Below are positions 12,953 through 25,780 of a DNA stretch of 64,000 nucleotides, piece by piece. A program made the position numbers and the translations under genes. The notes under the pieces are model-generated. The model made no database searches. It saw only the letters and a list, made by a program, of their open reading frames with translations, and had not been told where the DNA came from. Every line of letters starts with the position of its first letter. The first letter of the stretch is position 1. The stretch comes from Adineta vaga (taxonomy: Eukaryota; Rotifera): NCBI GenBank assembly GCA_021613535.1, contig CP075495.1, positions 15,934,001 to 15,998,000 of the forward strand, in the 5' to 3' direction.

Positions 12953-13607
12953 ATTGTGAGTGTCGGTGAGGGTGCTGTTTTTTGCGATAACTACACCCAT
13001 TCTACCTTAACAATCACTCACCGACGACACTCACCTATGACTCGCCGGCACTACTTATCTGCCTAACACTCATCACTGGAAAAAACAGCATCTCAAATCT
13101 GATTGGTCGAAAAAATGACTCACTTTCCATATAATTTATCAGAGACATCCACTTGCTTATCGCCCATCACTCATTATATGAAAAACTAGCATCTTAAACC
13201 TCATTTACGCGAAAAAAACATCATCGCAAATCTGATTGACCGACAAAAAATGACTCTCCTCGAGATGACTCATCGTACAGGTGACTCATATATATGTTTA
13301 GTATCACTTACCTTTCGAAATTGGAAGTTGAAATATTAAGTGATGTAGTAGTTAGAAATTGCAAAAATGAGCTTAAATGGCTGTTACATCTTCTTGTATA
13401 CTCTATTAACGATGATAATCGTTATGATTTAAAATCATCCAATAGATAAGCTAGGGGATTGCGGTAACTGCGGCGCAACTGCGATCGCAAATGTGTCACA
13501 GTAAGCGCAGTATTGTTCATGTAACTGACTGCGATAACTGCGGCACAGATGCGATCGAAAATGCGTTGCAGTTGCGACGCAATCCTTAAAAAAGAGGTGA
13601 CATGGGT
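12953..13607. repeat. dispersed repeat, copy 2
   Basis: Diverged second copy of 2929-3535 in the same orientation, starting with GTGAGTGTCGGTGAGGG and ending CATGGGT. Confidence 0.65.
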
Positions 13608-15874
13608 AAGACGCTATATATACCTAAGATTTACTGTTCACTGAAAATGTATATCGGAAACAATAAAAATCCTTGTAGAGTGTTCACCGGATCGAAATCT
13701 ATCGATGTATATAGTTTCTAAACGTTTTCACATACAAAAAGTGAGTAAGCCGAGTTACGGCTTTAAAGACCCTCGTCCTTTCGCTACAGCATAGGTACTC
13801 CTTTTTTCATTTTTTTTTGCGGAACACGATCTGAAAGAGTGTTGAAATGTTTAAAGGTAGAAACTTGCACCCATTCCCTCGCCTCCAAAGCCCGTGACAG
13901 AAAAAGGTGAAAATGGTACCACAGACTGTGATATTTGGTTTTGATGAGATAACAGACATGACAAACATAATTCACAAAAAAATCACAAATGGTTACAGAA
14001 TTGCCAAAATAGCATAACATACTGTAATAGATATACGTTAGCATATGATCACAAGTCTCAGCCGTGACGAAGGAGAACACATAAGAACGCGTGCCAATAA
14101 TATGTCGCCTCGTTGTCTCCTTCCCTCTCTCCGTGCGCATTTTGAGCATTTTAGTTCGGTAAAAAGCACTTTTTTCTCTAAGCTTTAGATCGCTTTATGA
14201 ATAAAATTTTAGTAAAAACATGAAAAATGCAGGGCAAGTCATAGTAGCGAGCTAACATCGCTTATGTCTAGAGTCTGGCGGGGCCGGGTTTGTAGATCCG
14301 ATCCCGGTCACGATCCCGAGTTCAAGCAGAGACACCTGTTCCAGTCCTGTTTAGACCCGAATTTTCTATGTCTAACTTAAATTATTTTAAAATACATATT
14401 GCGAAAGTATCGCAACTCGATAAAATTTCATAGTAGTAAAATTCGTTGATGAAAACATAATCCCGTTCCGATGCCGACCCCGACGAGATTGGGACTAGGT
14501 TCGCGAAAAATATAGGTATCGGGAGCCTTGCCGGACTCCACTTATGTTTGCTTTTCTTCATCGTAAGATTTTATACATCATTGGAAAGAGTCTTCGAAAC
14601 TTTACGAAACTGTGTCTTTTAAGGTCAATCAGAACGAGATGTACGGCTTTCGATCAAAGAATTCAAGCTTAAAATCACCGAAATAGTTTTTATTTTAAGC
14701 AAATCTTTTGAAAAGGTTTGTCATCGCAGCTCCTTTGGAGCTAAAATGTGGAACTCATGTGGCTTATTTCTTAGCAATTTCTTATTTCATAAGTGTTTTA
14801 TTGCTTAGAGTAAATATACAAATCCTGAGTAATATTATAAATATGAATTTGATAAATCATTACGAAGTCAGCTATGTTTAGGAAAAAAGACTTTTCTTAA
14901 TTTTTTCGTTTTTTTAGGGTGTGGGTGGGACTGACATGTAAATATACTACCCTCACCTGCATTCACATCATTGCCCTCACTCACTGTATGCCATTTTTAC
15001 ATTGAAAGAGAGGGTGAATTTCGCCGCATCGCCTAAGCTAATTTTTGAGAAATCTTTTTCTAGACGAGGGGGAGAGGCGTACACAGAAGATTCTACACTT
15101 TTGTCCTCTCTTTTCCTCATGCCTTTATCGGAAATGGTTAACGGTGCTTTGTTTATTTTCAAGAAATGGCTGAATTATCCAAAAAGTTGTCACTATTGGC
15201 CAGACCATCCCTGAGGGATGTAGGGTTCTTTAGAAAAAACTTTTTTGCCAAAATTATTGAAGACATACATGAGTCGACACGGTTTTTAACGCTGATTCCG
15301 AATCTGGTATTGGTTTTGAGTCAAATCGTAGTTTCCTAATAAAACCATGCTTGAAAAAGGTTCAAAATTCGCAAAAACTGTATTTTAACACTAAATTGTC
15401 TAGATACGTCTCATATGACCTGTAGTTTGGGAGTTTCCCAAATGCTTAATTCTGTAGCTAGTCAGAAGGGCTATGGAAAGGAAAAAATCTGATCTCCATA
15501 GCTATTGATATTGATGAACTATTATGAAAATGCTGATATGTGTATCTATCATAGATCTCTTATAGATTCATGAGATTGCATATGACCGTTATTCCGATAG
15601 ATTCGAACATAAAAAATGCTCTATAGATTGACATATTTCGTTATTAAATTCGAAAAAATGTTGTACTCAACAATTTAGAAATACTATTAAGTTCTAAAAC
15701 CTGTATTATCAAAAAACTTCCAATAAGTCACCTCTGCGTGGAAAAAGGAGTCAAACACAGTGGCTAACTTTTGCTTTCGAAAGGTAGTGAAGTCTCACCA
15801 GCAATAATAGTGATGATCTCCGTTAGTCTTTTGTATAAGTTGAATTTACTCTTTTTAAATATTGTAGATTAATC
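13608..15874. other. intergenic
   Basis: No supported gene. It includes the inverted match to 9985-10080 (about 13690-13790), a G/C-richer stretch at 14270-14540, and a short GTGTGGGTGGG tract at 14918-14930. Confidence 0.45.
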
Positions 15875-16657
15875 GTGATCAAACATATTTCTGATTCGGT
15901 CATTGCATTCTGTTGTTATTGTGTAGCGTCTATGTCGAAAACCGTCGTTGATATGGACTTTCTTAATAAATATGATGCTCAACAAGTGTCACTTCTCGAT
16001 GAACCTCTAATTGCTGTCGATCGACAAGATCGTGTAATTGGTATAACTACCAAAAAAGATGCTCATCTATTAGCAAATATTGAAAGCGAGCAATCATTAA
16101 TCCATCGAGCTTTTTCACTTTTTCTTTTTGATAGTTCTTCATATCCATCTCGCCTATTATTACAACAACGTTCAGCTGAAAAAATTACTTATCCATTATT
16201 ATGGACAAATACATGTTGTAGTCATCCACTTTATAAGGATATAGAAATGGATGGTATCGATGGTGTAAAGCATGCTGCTATTCGACGAACAAAAGACGAG
16301 CTTGGCTATAATCTTTCAACGGATTTGATTTATATAACAAGAATATTTTATCAAGCAAGAAATATTCCAGATGATGGTTATTTTGGTGAAAGTGAAATAG
16401 ATTATATTCTTATAGCCAATGTTAACGACAGCGATAAACTTGACTTGACTGGTGACTTCAAATTCAACATCAATGAAGCTGCCGAACTTAAATTGGCTAC
16501 ATTAGGGGAATGTGAAGCACTTGTCAAACAACAGGTTACTACACCGTGGTTTTCTAGAATTGTGCGTGAAGGATTATTAGCTAAATGGTGGACTTCTCTC
16601 GATCGTCAAGAATTACACGAAACTATTGGAGAAACAGATACAATCATTCAACTGTGA
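15875..16657 (+). CDS. IDI1: isopentenyl-diphosphate delta-isomerase
   Basis: Interconverts isopentenyl and dimethylallyl diphosphate, which feed sterol, ubiquinone, dolichol and prenyl-group synthesis. The frame gives 260 residues; an in-frame Met at 15932 (MSKTVV) would give 241, close to the usual 220-240 for animal type I enzymes, and is the likelier start because the first 19 residues are hydrophobic and Cys-rich. Family blocks are all present: 'LIHRAFSLFLFD', 'LLLQQRSAEKITYP', 'WTNTCCSHPL' with the catalytic Cys (residue 115 from the longer start), a Nudix-like 'HAAIRRTKDELGY', 'GESEIDYIL' with the catalytic Glu, and 'TPWFSRIV' plus 'KWW' near the end. No intron is seen. Poly(A) signal AATAAA at 16760. 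It looks intact and has no functional link to its repeat-rich neighbours. Confidence 0.95.
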   Translation: MIKHISDSVIAFCCYCVASMSKTVVDMDFLNKYDAQQVSLLDEPLIAVDRQDRVIGITTKKDAHLLANIESEQSLIHRAFSLFLFDSSSYPSRLLLQQRSAEKITYPLLWTNTCCSHPLYKDIEMDGIDGVKHAAIRRTKDELGYNLSTDLIYITRIFYQARNIPDDGYFGESEIDYILIANVNDSDKLDLTGDFKFNINEAAELKLATLGECEALVKQQVTTPWFSRIVREGLLAKWWTSLDRQELHETIGETDTIIQL

Positions 16658-18446
16658 TTTAGCTAACTAATGATGTTTTGTTTGACACAGAGTCGTAGCT
16701 TGTGATTTTTGAACATAAAGACATATAATAGTTTCGATTTATTTAAATTAAATTCAAGAAATAAAGCGAAATTCTATGTTTTTGGCTTTCTTCTGAAATA
16801 AAGACAATTCATAGAGCTCTCTCTCTCTCTATAGATCTGTTCAATTTTATTATTCCCTCGACTAAAAGGAGGGTCATACGAAAACAAAATAGTTTGTTTG
16901 TGTCAGGGCCAAAGATCAAAATAACACTTTTTCAAAAAAACCCTAAAAATCAGAGAAATACCGTTTTTAATTGGTTTCACGGTCATAGGAATATGATTTG
17001 GAGCAGGGCAAAACGTACTTTACATGAGATCAAGGGTCAAAAGAACATTTCCAAAATCAAAGAAACATCGTTTTGTATGGATTCCAAGGTCAAAGATAGA
17101 ACAAAGGGTTGCGCATATCAATACATTCAACTGCTCAAGAACCATTTTCCTGAACCGAAAAGAAGATCATTCAAAGAACAAATAGTGTGTGAGTATGTAT
17201 GTTTCTGTCTGGATAAAAACTCAAAGGGTAAATAACATAAAATGTTTCTTCATTATCTCATTGCGTTGTGTGATCAATCACATATCGAGGATCATAAAAC
17301 TAGCCAATTAGAAATCAATGATTAATAAATTGGCTAATCAAAACTCGAGGATCCATAAATTGTCGAGTCTGGTATTGAGAAATCCTAAAATGGCCTAGTC
17401 GTGTGAATTTTCTCTCATCAGTTCTGATGAATACACGTTTGTTCACGGTTGATAGTTTCTCCCGTTGTCGATGGTACATCATGCTGGAAGTGTAGCAAAA
17501 TCGTAATCATTTTATTATATTGTAAATATTATAAATTATAGACATAGGAAAAGCGTTTTATTGTAAGAAAATTTCTGTATAGCAGTTATATGAGAATAAC
17601 AGAAATAACCATGGTATATGTATAGTGTTAGACGCGATTTCATGGTTTTAGAACCGTTTGAATTCGTAAACATTGAATAGTTTTCGTCAAAGCAACGAAA
17701 ATGTATATTCATCTCCTCAAAGTTATTCCATTTGCGCATTCTTTTCTTTCTGTTCTGATATTCTATCATATGGTCTTCTCTGTTGATTAGGCAACTGTAT
17801 ACGTCCACTTTGTGCGCTCTCGTCATTGTTCGGCACTGTTTTCAAACAATCTTGTCTATATGCGCGTCATTTTCTTTTTCTCTCATGAAATGATATTTTT
17901 TTCAACAATGAATTAGTTTGTAAGTAGGAACTTTTTATTCAATAATTTATCAAAACGATTCTAATCTTTCGAAGAATGGAAAAAAATAGAAGAAATCTTT
18001 TCAATTTTTCTCGACATCATCGACTCACTTGCTGTCACTCATAAGTATGGATTGATCATGCAAGATGTTCTGAATGTAATTATTAAGTTGTTCCAAAACA
18101 TATTATCATAAAAAAGTGACTTTGCATTCCATTGGAAAAGGAAATAATACCGTCTCAAATGATCGAGATATGAAATAGCTAAATATATAGTATGAAAGAG
18201 AGAAAAAATCCAATTTGAATATTGTAACGACAAATGCATCCATAGTGATCGACCATTCGATATTTCTGAATTTTCTTTCCCTTCCATATCTACCCGCTCT
18301 TCTTCTACGAGCATATTACTCATGAGAGAGACACAGAGAGAAGAGGAAGGAAAGAAATTGATAACATCTTAATGGTGATAGTCGGTGTCGCTCGGGTACT
18401 TTCATAAATTGAATCCTTATCTCTTAGAGCAAATAATATATTTTAG
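16658..18446. other. intergenic repeats
   Basis: No gene seen. 16862-16925 (AGGAGGGTCATACGA, then GTTTGTGTCAGGGCCAAAG) belongs to a short dispersed family also seen near 53270-53375 and 63412-63475. Confidence 0.45.
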
Positions 18447-20005
18447 GTGGCAATAATGGTCAACTCATTATGTGTATACCCGGATGTGGTGGAACGGGCA
18501 AATCACAATTGATTCGTGCTCTTACAAAATATTTAGTTATTACAAAACGAATGCAAATGATGCGAAAACTTGCACCTACTGGAATTGCAGTTGCTGAAAT
18601 TGATGGCATGACAATTCATTCATTTTTAGGTGAACAACGTCATTCAGGAAAGCCACGTCCCATCAAACCAGGTGATTCCAAACTTGAAAAAGAATGGAGA
18701 CCTGTTGAATATCTCTTGATTAATGAGATGAGTATGGTTGGCTTAACTTTATTAGGAAAACTCAATAGAATCATTTTTTCTACCAAACATGTTGATCATC
18801 AAGTTGGATTTGGTGGTATGAATGTAATCTTCTTTGATGATTATTTACGACATCGACCAGTCTATGATTCACCATTGCATACTGATTTTTCATTACCATA
18901 AATAAAGAAGCAAAATAAGCTACCATCTGAAAAAGAAATTCAACAACGCGTTGCACGTTCTTGAATTCTTCAAATAAATTGTTTGGTAAAACTTGCACAA
19001 CAGATGCGAACAGAAGATTTACGATCTCTGCAATCATGACGGTTACGAATTATTACAGACACGAGTTGTTGGACAACTATCAATAGAATCTCTACACGAT
19101 TAACCATGGAACAAAGTAAATCAACTTTTGTATATAAAGTAAAAACTATTTTCATCTTTTCAGGCTCCTATATTCTTGTACTTCGAGATGAAGTTCGCAC
19201 ACAAATCAATAATAAGGCAGCAGTTCATAATGCAATACAAACAGGTCATCCACCGATGGTATGTGTCGCTCAAGATACTTGTAAAGGAAAAGCAATCGAA
19301 GATCCAATATTGCTTAAAAAATGATTAAAACTATCTGACAGCAAGACAGAGCATTTACCTGTTTTATTGCCTTTTGTACCAGGCATGCCTATCATTTTAA
19401 CGCAAAATATTGCTACTGAAATAGGTCTTATCAATGGCATTAATGGGATCTTTCGGCAATTAGTATATCGCGAAGAATCGGTATCAACAGAAAATTTATC
19501 GCAAATGTTTCCAAATAATACACAATATACTCGTTAACCAATATATGCTTTAATCGAGATTGTAAAGTCGAAGATTGAATGTAAACTTCAAGATCTTGAA
19601 CTAAAACTTATTCCCAATCCGCTGGTGGAACAAACATTTCGTGTCGACGTTGCCGATATTCTCCCAAAAGATAAGAAACCAAAATCAAATCAAAAGAAAA
19701 TTTTATCAATTAAACGATCTGCACTATCACTTGTACCTGCATATTGTATTACAACACATAAAAGTCAAGGTCAAACATTGAACAAAGCGGTTATTGATTT
19801 AAAACTAGCAAATGAAACTGATGATATTGCAGCAGTATATGTGCCACTATCTCGTGTAAAACGTTTTGTCGATCTAGCTATTCTACGGCCATTTGATTAC
19901 AAAGTTTTACTTATGGAACCAAATAAATATCAAGTTGCGGGAATGGAAAGGCTTGATCAATTGCGTATCAATACTCTATTACGTTTCTCAGAGTGGTTTC
20001 AATAA
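18447..20005 (+). pseudogene. Pif1-like DNA helicase, pseudogene
   Basis: One reading frame runs the whole length but is cut by five stops (TAA 18899, TGA 18962, TGA 19037, TGA 19322, TAA 19535). Motifs in order: Walker A 'PGCGGTGKSQLI', motif Ia 'APTGIAVAEIDGMTIHSF', Walker B 'LINEMSMV' (usual Asp changed to Asn), 'NVIFFDDYLRHRPV' (normally GDxxQLPPV, so damaged), 'PGMPIILTQNIATEIGLING', motif V 'CITTHKSQGQTL' and motif VI 'VPLSRVK'. Pif1 proteins are 5'-3' helicases of chromosomes; many extra copies in invertebrates come from Helitron transposons. No Rep domain or Helitron ends are seen, so the origin is open. The N-terminus is missing or lies in an upstream exon (TTTTAG acceptor just before 18447). 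Confidence 0.85.
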
Positions 20006-21308
20006 ATCTCACACATAATAAGTCAACTGTTATTGTTTCTATGTAGTTTTATTATAAACGATTTGCAATTTTCACAAGTTTACTTATCTTTCATAAAATC
20101 ATGAATTTTCAATGCTCGAATATTATTCAAGGTTCATTTATTTTCTTTTATTATGTTTTACATGATATTTGATAGATATTACTTTTTTGTATTGTTAATT
20201 TTCATTTACTTCGATCATATATGAAACAAAAAGTTTCTGTCTTATAGTTAATTATGAAAGTTTCAAAATAAACAGTCTCATTTGTGTTGTAGAACTCTAT
20301 ATTTTTTGAATTTTCTATCATGTCAACTATAGCACATGATAATCTAAAAGCAGAGTTATAACGAGCATATAATAATATATTTCGAATTATTGTGAATGAT
20401 TACACCATCAGAAAATATTATTCAATGCTAGTTATTCAGTCGAGGGCTTAGCGAGTCTCCTCGAAGGGCGTTATTTAGGTATTTATTGTAGTTTATAAAA
20501 TTCGCTAAATTACAATAAGAAATTATTTGTATTTGTAGGTCGTGCTGTTAAATAAATTTTTATGAACTCTTGACGAAAATCTTTGACGTCCTTCAAAATA
20601 TAGGATCTAGTAAGGTTTTTTTAACGAAAGAAACTTGTATTAAATGATTCATACGAACTATATCTGTATCAGTTGTTTAGCGACAAAAGAACATGACATG
20701 TGGTTTCACTCTAAACAGTATACTGAATCCTCTGTTAAGAGTTAAAATACCCTATTTAGTTTCTTGTTAGATCTTGATGTGCCTTGCTCGAGGTATTGCA
20801 ATATTAGTACATTAAAAACAAAAAAAATCATCTCATTCGACCCAAGTCTTTGTAGTATATCGAAATTTCTATCAGACTTAAAATATCTCCCTACTTTTTG
20901 TCGGCGTTTGTACACTGCACTCGATAATTTGCATCATCTACAAATTACAGCAATTTTACTTGAAACTTTTACAAATTCAAATATTTTAATACAAATTTTA
21001 TTTTAGATTGTTAGTTATGAAGACACTTTTATAATCTCTTGTGACACTCATCATTCCTCACTGTCACATTGACGATCACTGTAAAACTGATAGCAGTGTG
21101 CAGTGGAAGACTTACACATCGATCTAGATTGTATAGACTGCATTTTATTAAAAAAATACAATGAAATGTACTGAGCTTTATATTTGAATCGATAAGATAT
21201 TTCTGTCATGTACGCACATAATGTGGTCGTTGTTTATTAGTGTTTTCCCAGCAGTAGATCAGATGAGACTCATAATCTGTTGAAAATTCAATAATTGTTT
21301 ATTAAAGG
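20006..21308. other. no gene seen
   Basis: Very AT-rich; no supported exon. Confidence 0.45.
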
Positions 21309-22306
21309 ATGAAGCCTGACTCAATGGCAAAAAGTGAAGTACCAATGATCGATACCCTAGATTATACTACTATACTTGGTAAAGTATTCTCTCAAATGTT
21401 TTCTAAAGCTTTTAATGAAAAAGAGGCTATTTGCTGTTTTTCAGATGGAGATGAAAAGATAAAATTAATTCGTCAATATACAAGTTTGATCGATCGTTTA
21501 TGTTATTCACAATTACAAGAATCTCAATGGAGATATTATCATCAAATTGGCATAACACAAAACATTTGCCCAAAAAATATTCAATCTGTCCTTCATATGA
21601 GAGATCGAAAACAGTCATTCAACAACGTTTAAAACAAACTGAAAAACATTTACAACAAGCTCAAAATGCAATTAAAGGGTTTGAAGAAGACGTCTTGTTA
21701 AAATATCCACAATATTGTGATCGCTTTCATACCATTACAAAATTATCTTCCATTGTTCATCAGGTTACTCAACAAAAATAAAAGATTTTACGACATGAAT
21801 TCCAAATCCATCGAAAGATGCTAATCATGGATGCAAATGATCATTAATTAGTTCAAAAATTTTTCAATAAGATCCTTGCATTTGATGTACAAACTCACTT
21901 GAAACTGTTTTAGATCATAACAGCCAAACGTATCTGGCAAGCTACTGTTTAGCAAATGATAATGAAAAAAGACATTGCTTTATTGCAATACAGACTTACT
22001 TCGTCACAATCACAATCATAATCTAATTTGCTAGGTGCTAAGAATGACGACGTCGACAAGCAAATAGCCAATTTAAAAGAAATGAGTCAAACAGCTACAG
22101 TTACACCTGTCGTTATATCGCATGAAATAGTCAAACAATCGATACCAATCGCCGATTGTTGCAGAATATCGATGAAAAGAATGCACTTGAAAAAGCGAAA
22201 TATTCTAAGAGGACACTTTTCAATAAATCTAGTTCAAAGTGGCACAAAACCGAGCTCATTATCATTGAAACTGGTTGAATCCATGTCACGAAACGAGCAA
22301 ATTTGA
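21309..22306 (+). pseudogene. coiled-coil protein relic, unrecognised
   Basis: A frame opens at 21309 (MKPDSMAKSE) and runs to 21632. The sense passes to another frame near 21577-21590, giving 'SYERSKTVIQQRLKQTEKHL' and a heptad-like Gln/Leu/Glu-rich stretch up to 21781 (stop). More fragments follow to 22306 with several stops. Composition suggests a long coiled coil. I do not recognise the family. One shift and several stops make it a relic. It lies 1.3 kb after the Pif1 relic on the same strand and may once have belonged to the same mobile unit (inference). Confidence 0.5.
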
Positions 22307-23993
22307 TCATCAAACATGAACTAGCAACAATAGCCATCACCAACGATCGCTCTTCTATATTATAGCAAGACTGGCTAATATCGAGAAAACTTTCAAATAC
22401 CGGTTACTTTTTATCTTTCCACTGCCTGCCAACATATTACTTCTTCCTAAAACTATAGTTCGCTATATAAAGTTACATATTTAACATTTTCTCGTCAGAA
22501 TGTTTCAAAGAAAACAATTGACGCATTTTCATTTATTCTAGATAATACTTTGCACATCGAAGCACAGCTTAAATCTCCAAACTGTCATACAAACCGACTA
22601 TCTTCAACGCGAACATCAATTTAAAAAACCATCTGTAAAATACAAATGCCTTCCATTAAACGTCTCGGACTTCTATAGATTATAATAAAGAACTAATATT
22701 ACTGCACAGCATACCATTCAAATCAGAATACTTCCATGAAACAAACGATCAGCTCCAAATTCAATCAATTTAAATCTTTTAAAATTCTAGAATTTATGTC
22801 ATTCGATAAGAACTGTAGAAAGTTCGAAACTGGTCATGACTGATTGTACTCATCCTCGATGCAGTTAAAAATGATCCACAAGATGAAATGAAAAATCCAC
22901 GCAATCGTGATAACTGAAGGTCTGAGAGTGCCAAAACTAGAAAAAAGTGCTTCATTTTCAGGCCTATGTATGGCATTGTAATCCATATAGTTCCAGAAGC
23001 AAACAATCAATATATTTCACGGTTTTCAATTTTTTGTAGAGAGACCCTAGAGCTATCATATGAAATTCGAACGAACTCGGTAGCTACAGCCGTTCTGTAG
23101 AAAATGTTGAAATACCATACTTCATCCCGTTTCTGATAAAATTGTATCTTGATGGGAAAGGGTAAAAAAGTCGCCATGAACTAAGTTTTTTTGGTAAGAC
23201 TTTAAACCAAGATACTCCATGCTTCTTAATATAGCTAAAAACACTTTCGATTCGTGTAGTTAAAATCGAAAAAAGATTTTTCTTCAGTCAATGTTCCTAA
23301 AATTTTTTGAGTTTTTTCGCGAACTCTCTGTTAATTGATAATTTAAACAAGATGAAAAGCAGTTCGAGCAGTTAGTTGTTCGCTAACGTGACAACGAAGC
23401 GCTTATATACAGCGAATAAAATAGTAACGAGCTATAGAGCTACACCGGAAAAGAGAAAAAATTGAAATGAAGCGAAACATTCAGATGCATATAAGTATCA
23501 CTATATACTCACTTTGACATCCTACGAGGTCTGTTAGACACATAAGTCAAGTAAACTTGAGAAATTTATTTCAAGAACAAAACTCCATAGTCATCAGGTT
23601 GGTAAAGGCAAAAGATTGTAATTTCTATAGGGAAGACGAGGACCAGACAGAAGAAACAGGCTTACCTAACTTAAAGCACAAGTGTTGATAAGACAAAGAA
23701 TTGTGGAATTCCACTCGAATTTATTGGATTTACTTTATGTCCGTTAGCAGCCACAGGGCTTCAGAATTGCATTAGATTTCAGTTTTCAAGGATTCCGCTG
23801 CTTTTCCCTTGGTTGATAGATAGAACACATGTGTATATGGACTCATTTGCGCCCACCACGTGTAGGGATGCATAAGTAATGTTTGTTCGTGCCTAACCGT
23901 AGGTAATTAACCGGTCTTAAGCGAAAATCGATGTTTCAGCGGAAAAGTGTTTAACGATAACCAATATCAGTAGGCACCTTGGAAGCGTGGATA
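22307..23993. other. no gene seen
   Basis: No supported exon or repeat end. Confidence 0.4.
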
Positions 23994-24416
23994 CACTGTA
24001 AATAAAAACAGTAATATGACTGAACCCTCAAAAAGGTTTCGCACATATCTGAAAGCGTCAGAAAGAGCCGACAAAATTGAATGAAATAGTTTTCAAATTC
24101 TACGAAACCTAAAAAGGATGTGACGGCGGGCGCATGTTTCAAACTATCGCCTACGAAACCCTTTTCAGTTCTGCAAAGCGAAAAATAATTTTCGTCAGAA
24201 AATAGGAAACCTCAAGGTTCTGTGCTAAGGTTTAATATGAAAGCATTAGGGTTTCCTATTTTCTGACGAAACTTATTTTTCGCTTTGCGGAACTGAAAAA
24301 GGTTTCGTAGAATTTGAAAACTATTTCATTCAATTTTGTCGGCTCATTCTGACGCTTTCAGATATGTGCGAAACCTTTTTGAGGGTTCAGTCATATTACT
24401 GTTTTTATTTAGTGTG
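23994..24416. repeat. fold-back element
   Basis: The left arm (23994-24112 and 24157-24213) is the near-perfect reverse complement of the right arm (about 24243-24416). The left arm is broken by about 45 extra bases (24113-24156). The loop is about 30 bp. No coding capacity. A GTGTG-rich tract follows at 24412-24470. Confidence 0.88.
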
Positions 24417-25780
24417 TGGTTGTGAGTGTTGGTGTGACTGGGATTGAGTACGTGACGTTGGTTGTAGTTATGGGTGTGATGAAACAGCTAAGTAGTCCAC
24501 TCGTATTCCTATGCACCCACACCCACCCTCAACGCTTTTATAGGGTTTAATATTCTCCACTAATTTTTACAGTTATAAATATATGCCATCTATAAATCAG
24601 TTTTCATGATAAATTTTCTCTTACAAAATCTTTCGAATGTTAGTCATCGTCAAAAAGGCACTTTGTGCGAAAAACAATATCTAACATAAGCCCATAGAGA
24701 GATAGCCCGTGTTGTTTTCTTACAAAATTCCTTCGATTTATAAATAAATATCTTCTCATTTTGTCAAATTTTTGGATATATCTGTTCTCTATATCTTAAA
24801 AAATAGATTTCTAAAAGATCACTAACATTTGAAATATCTTTGTAAGGAGCATCGTCATAATATCTCAAAAGCTTGACTGATAGTGTTCTTTGTATAAATT
24901 ACAAATACCCCGGATAAAAACACAAGCACCAATTTTCAAATAATGTTTGTAAACAGAGACAGCATCTTAGTTGGAGTTCTGCGTCTTATAAGTCACTGTA
25001 GTGCCATATCTAGACGTGGCTGAAAGTTAGAATAAAGCTGTTTTAGTTAGCTACGTAGTACATACAAAGAAAATATGATCAGTTTTAGGTGCTGAGATGC
25101 CTGCACTTTCCCTATTGCTGTGGTACTCCTCAGGGTTAGGGTGTGGGTGAGGGTGAATGTGGGAGATATGAAAACTGCAATCGAAAAATTTTTGAGCATA
25201 GTACTATCGCTTTTTTGTAGTTTTCCGATACGCGAAACTTTCAATGCAGATATTTTTTAATTGTCACTGGGTACTTTAACGAGTTAATCGAATAATTATC
25301 GTCTACAGGCTGTTAGATTGACCCCGACTTCATTTTTTGATGATTCTCTAAAACTAAGTTGGCAACGGTTTCATCATGTTTCACATTTCTAATCTCGTGG
25401 GGATTGCGCTAACAGCTTTTCATCAGTCGAGAGAAAGCAATTTGAATTTCTTCACAATGGCTCAAGATTGTTTGCGCAGTTTTCGTAGAGTTTTATCGCG
25501 CATTAAGCCGCATTATATGAACAAAATAAACATATTAATGGACTGTCTTCTATTAGATCCAACCTGCGATCCTACCCTTTTCTATGCATAGTTTAGAATC
25601 CTCGAGAAACTTGGTTACCTAAAAATCAAAAGGCGAAAGTTTCAAAAACTGGTGCCGGTAGATATAGTTTACTACTACTTAATCACAAAGCAACAGCTCT
25701 TTTAAGAAAGGAGTCACCAGAGGTGAACCCAACTTTATGCATAACGTCGCGGGAAAACGGGTTTTCTTTCGATTTTATTT
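24417..25780. other. intergenic
   Basis: No gene seen. GTGTGG-rich stretches lie at 24414-24480 (with complementary CACCCACACCCACCCTC at 24510-24527) and 25138-25165. Confidence 0.45.

Noticed and set aside
14270-14540. GC-richer stretch with GAGTTCAAGC and GGTTCGCG words, looked at as a tRNA gene
   Set aside because: No cloverleaf with A and B boxes at the right distance could be drawn.
18899-19537. Stops in the Pif1 frame as reassigned codons (non-standard code or foreign contaminant)
   Set aside because: The NRPS, IDI and transposase genes use TAA, TGA and TAG as normal ends, and the Pif1 motifs themselves carry damaging changes, so decay is simpler.
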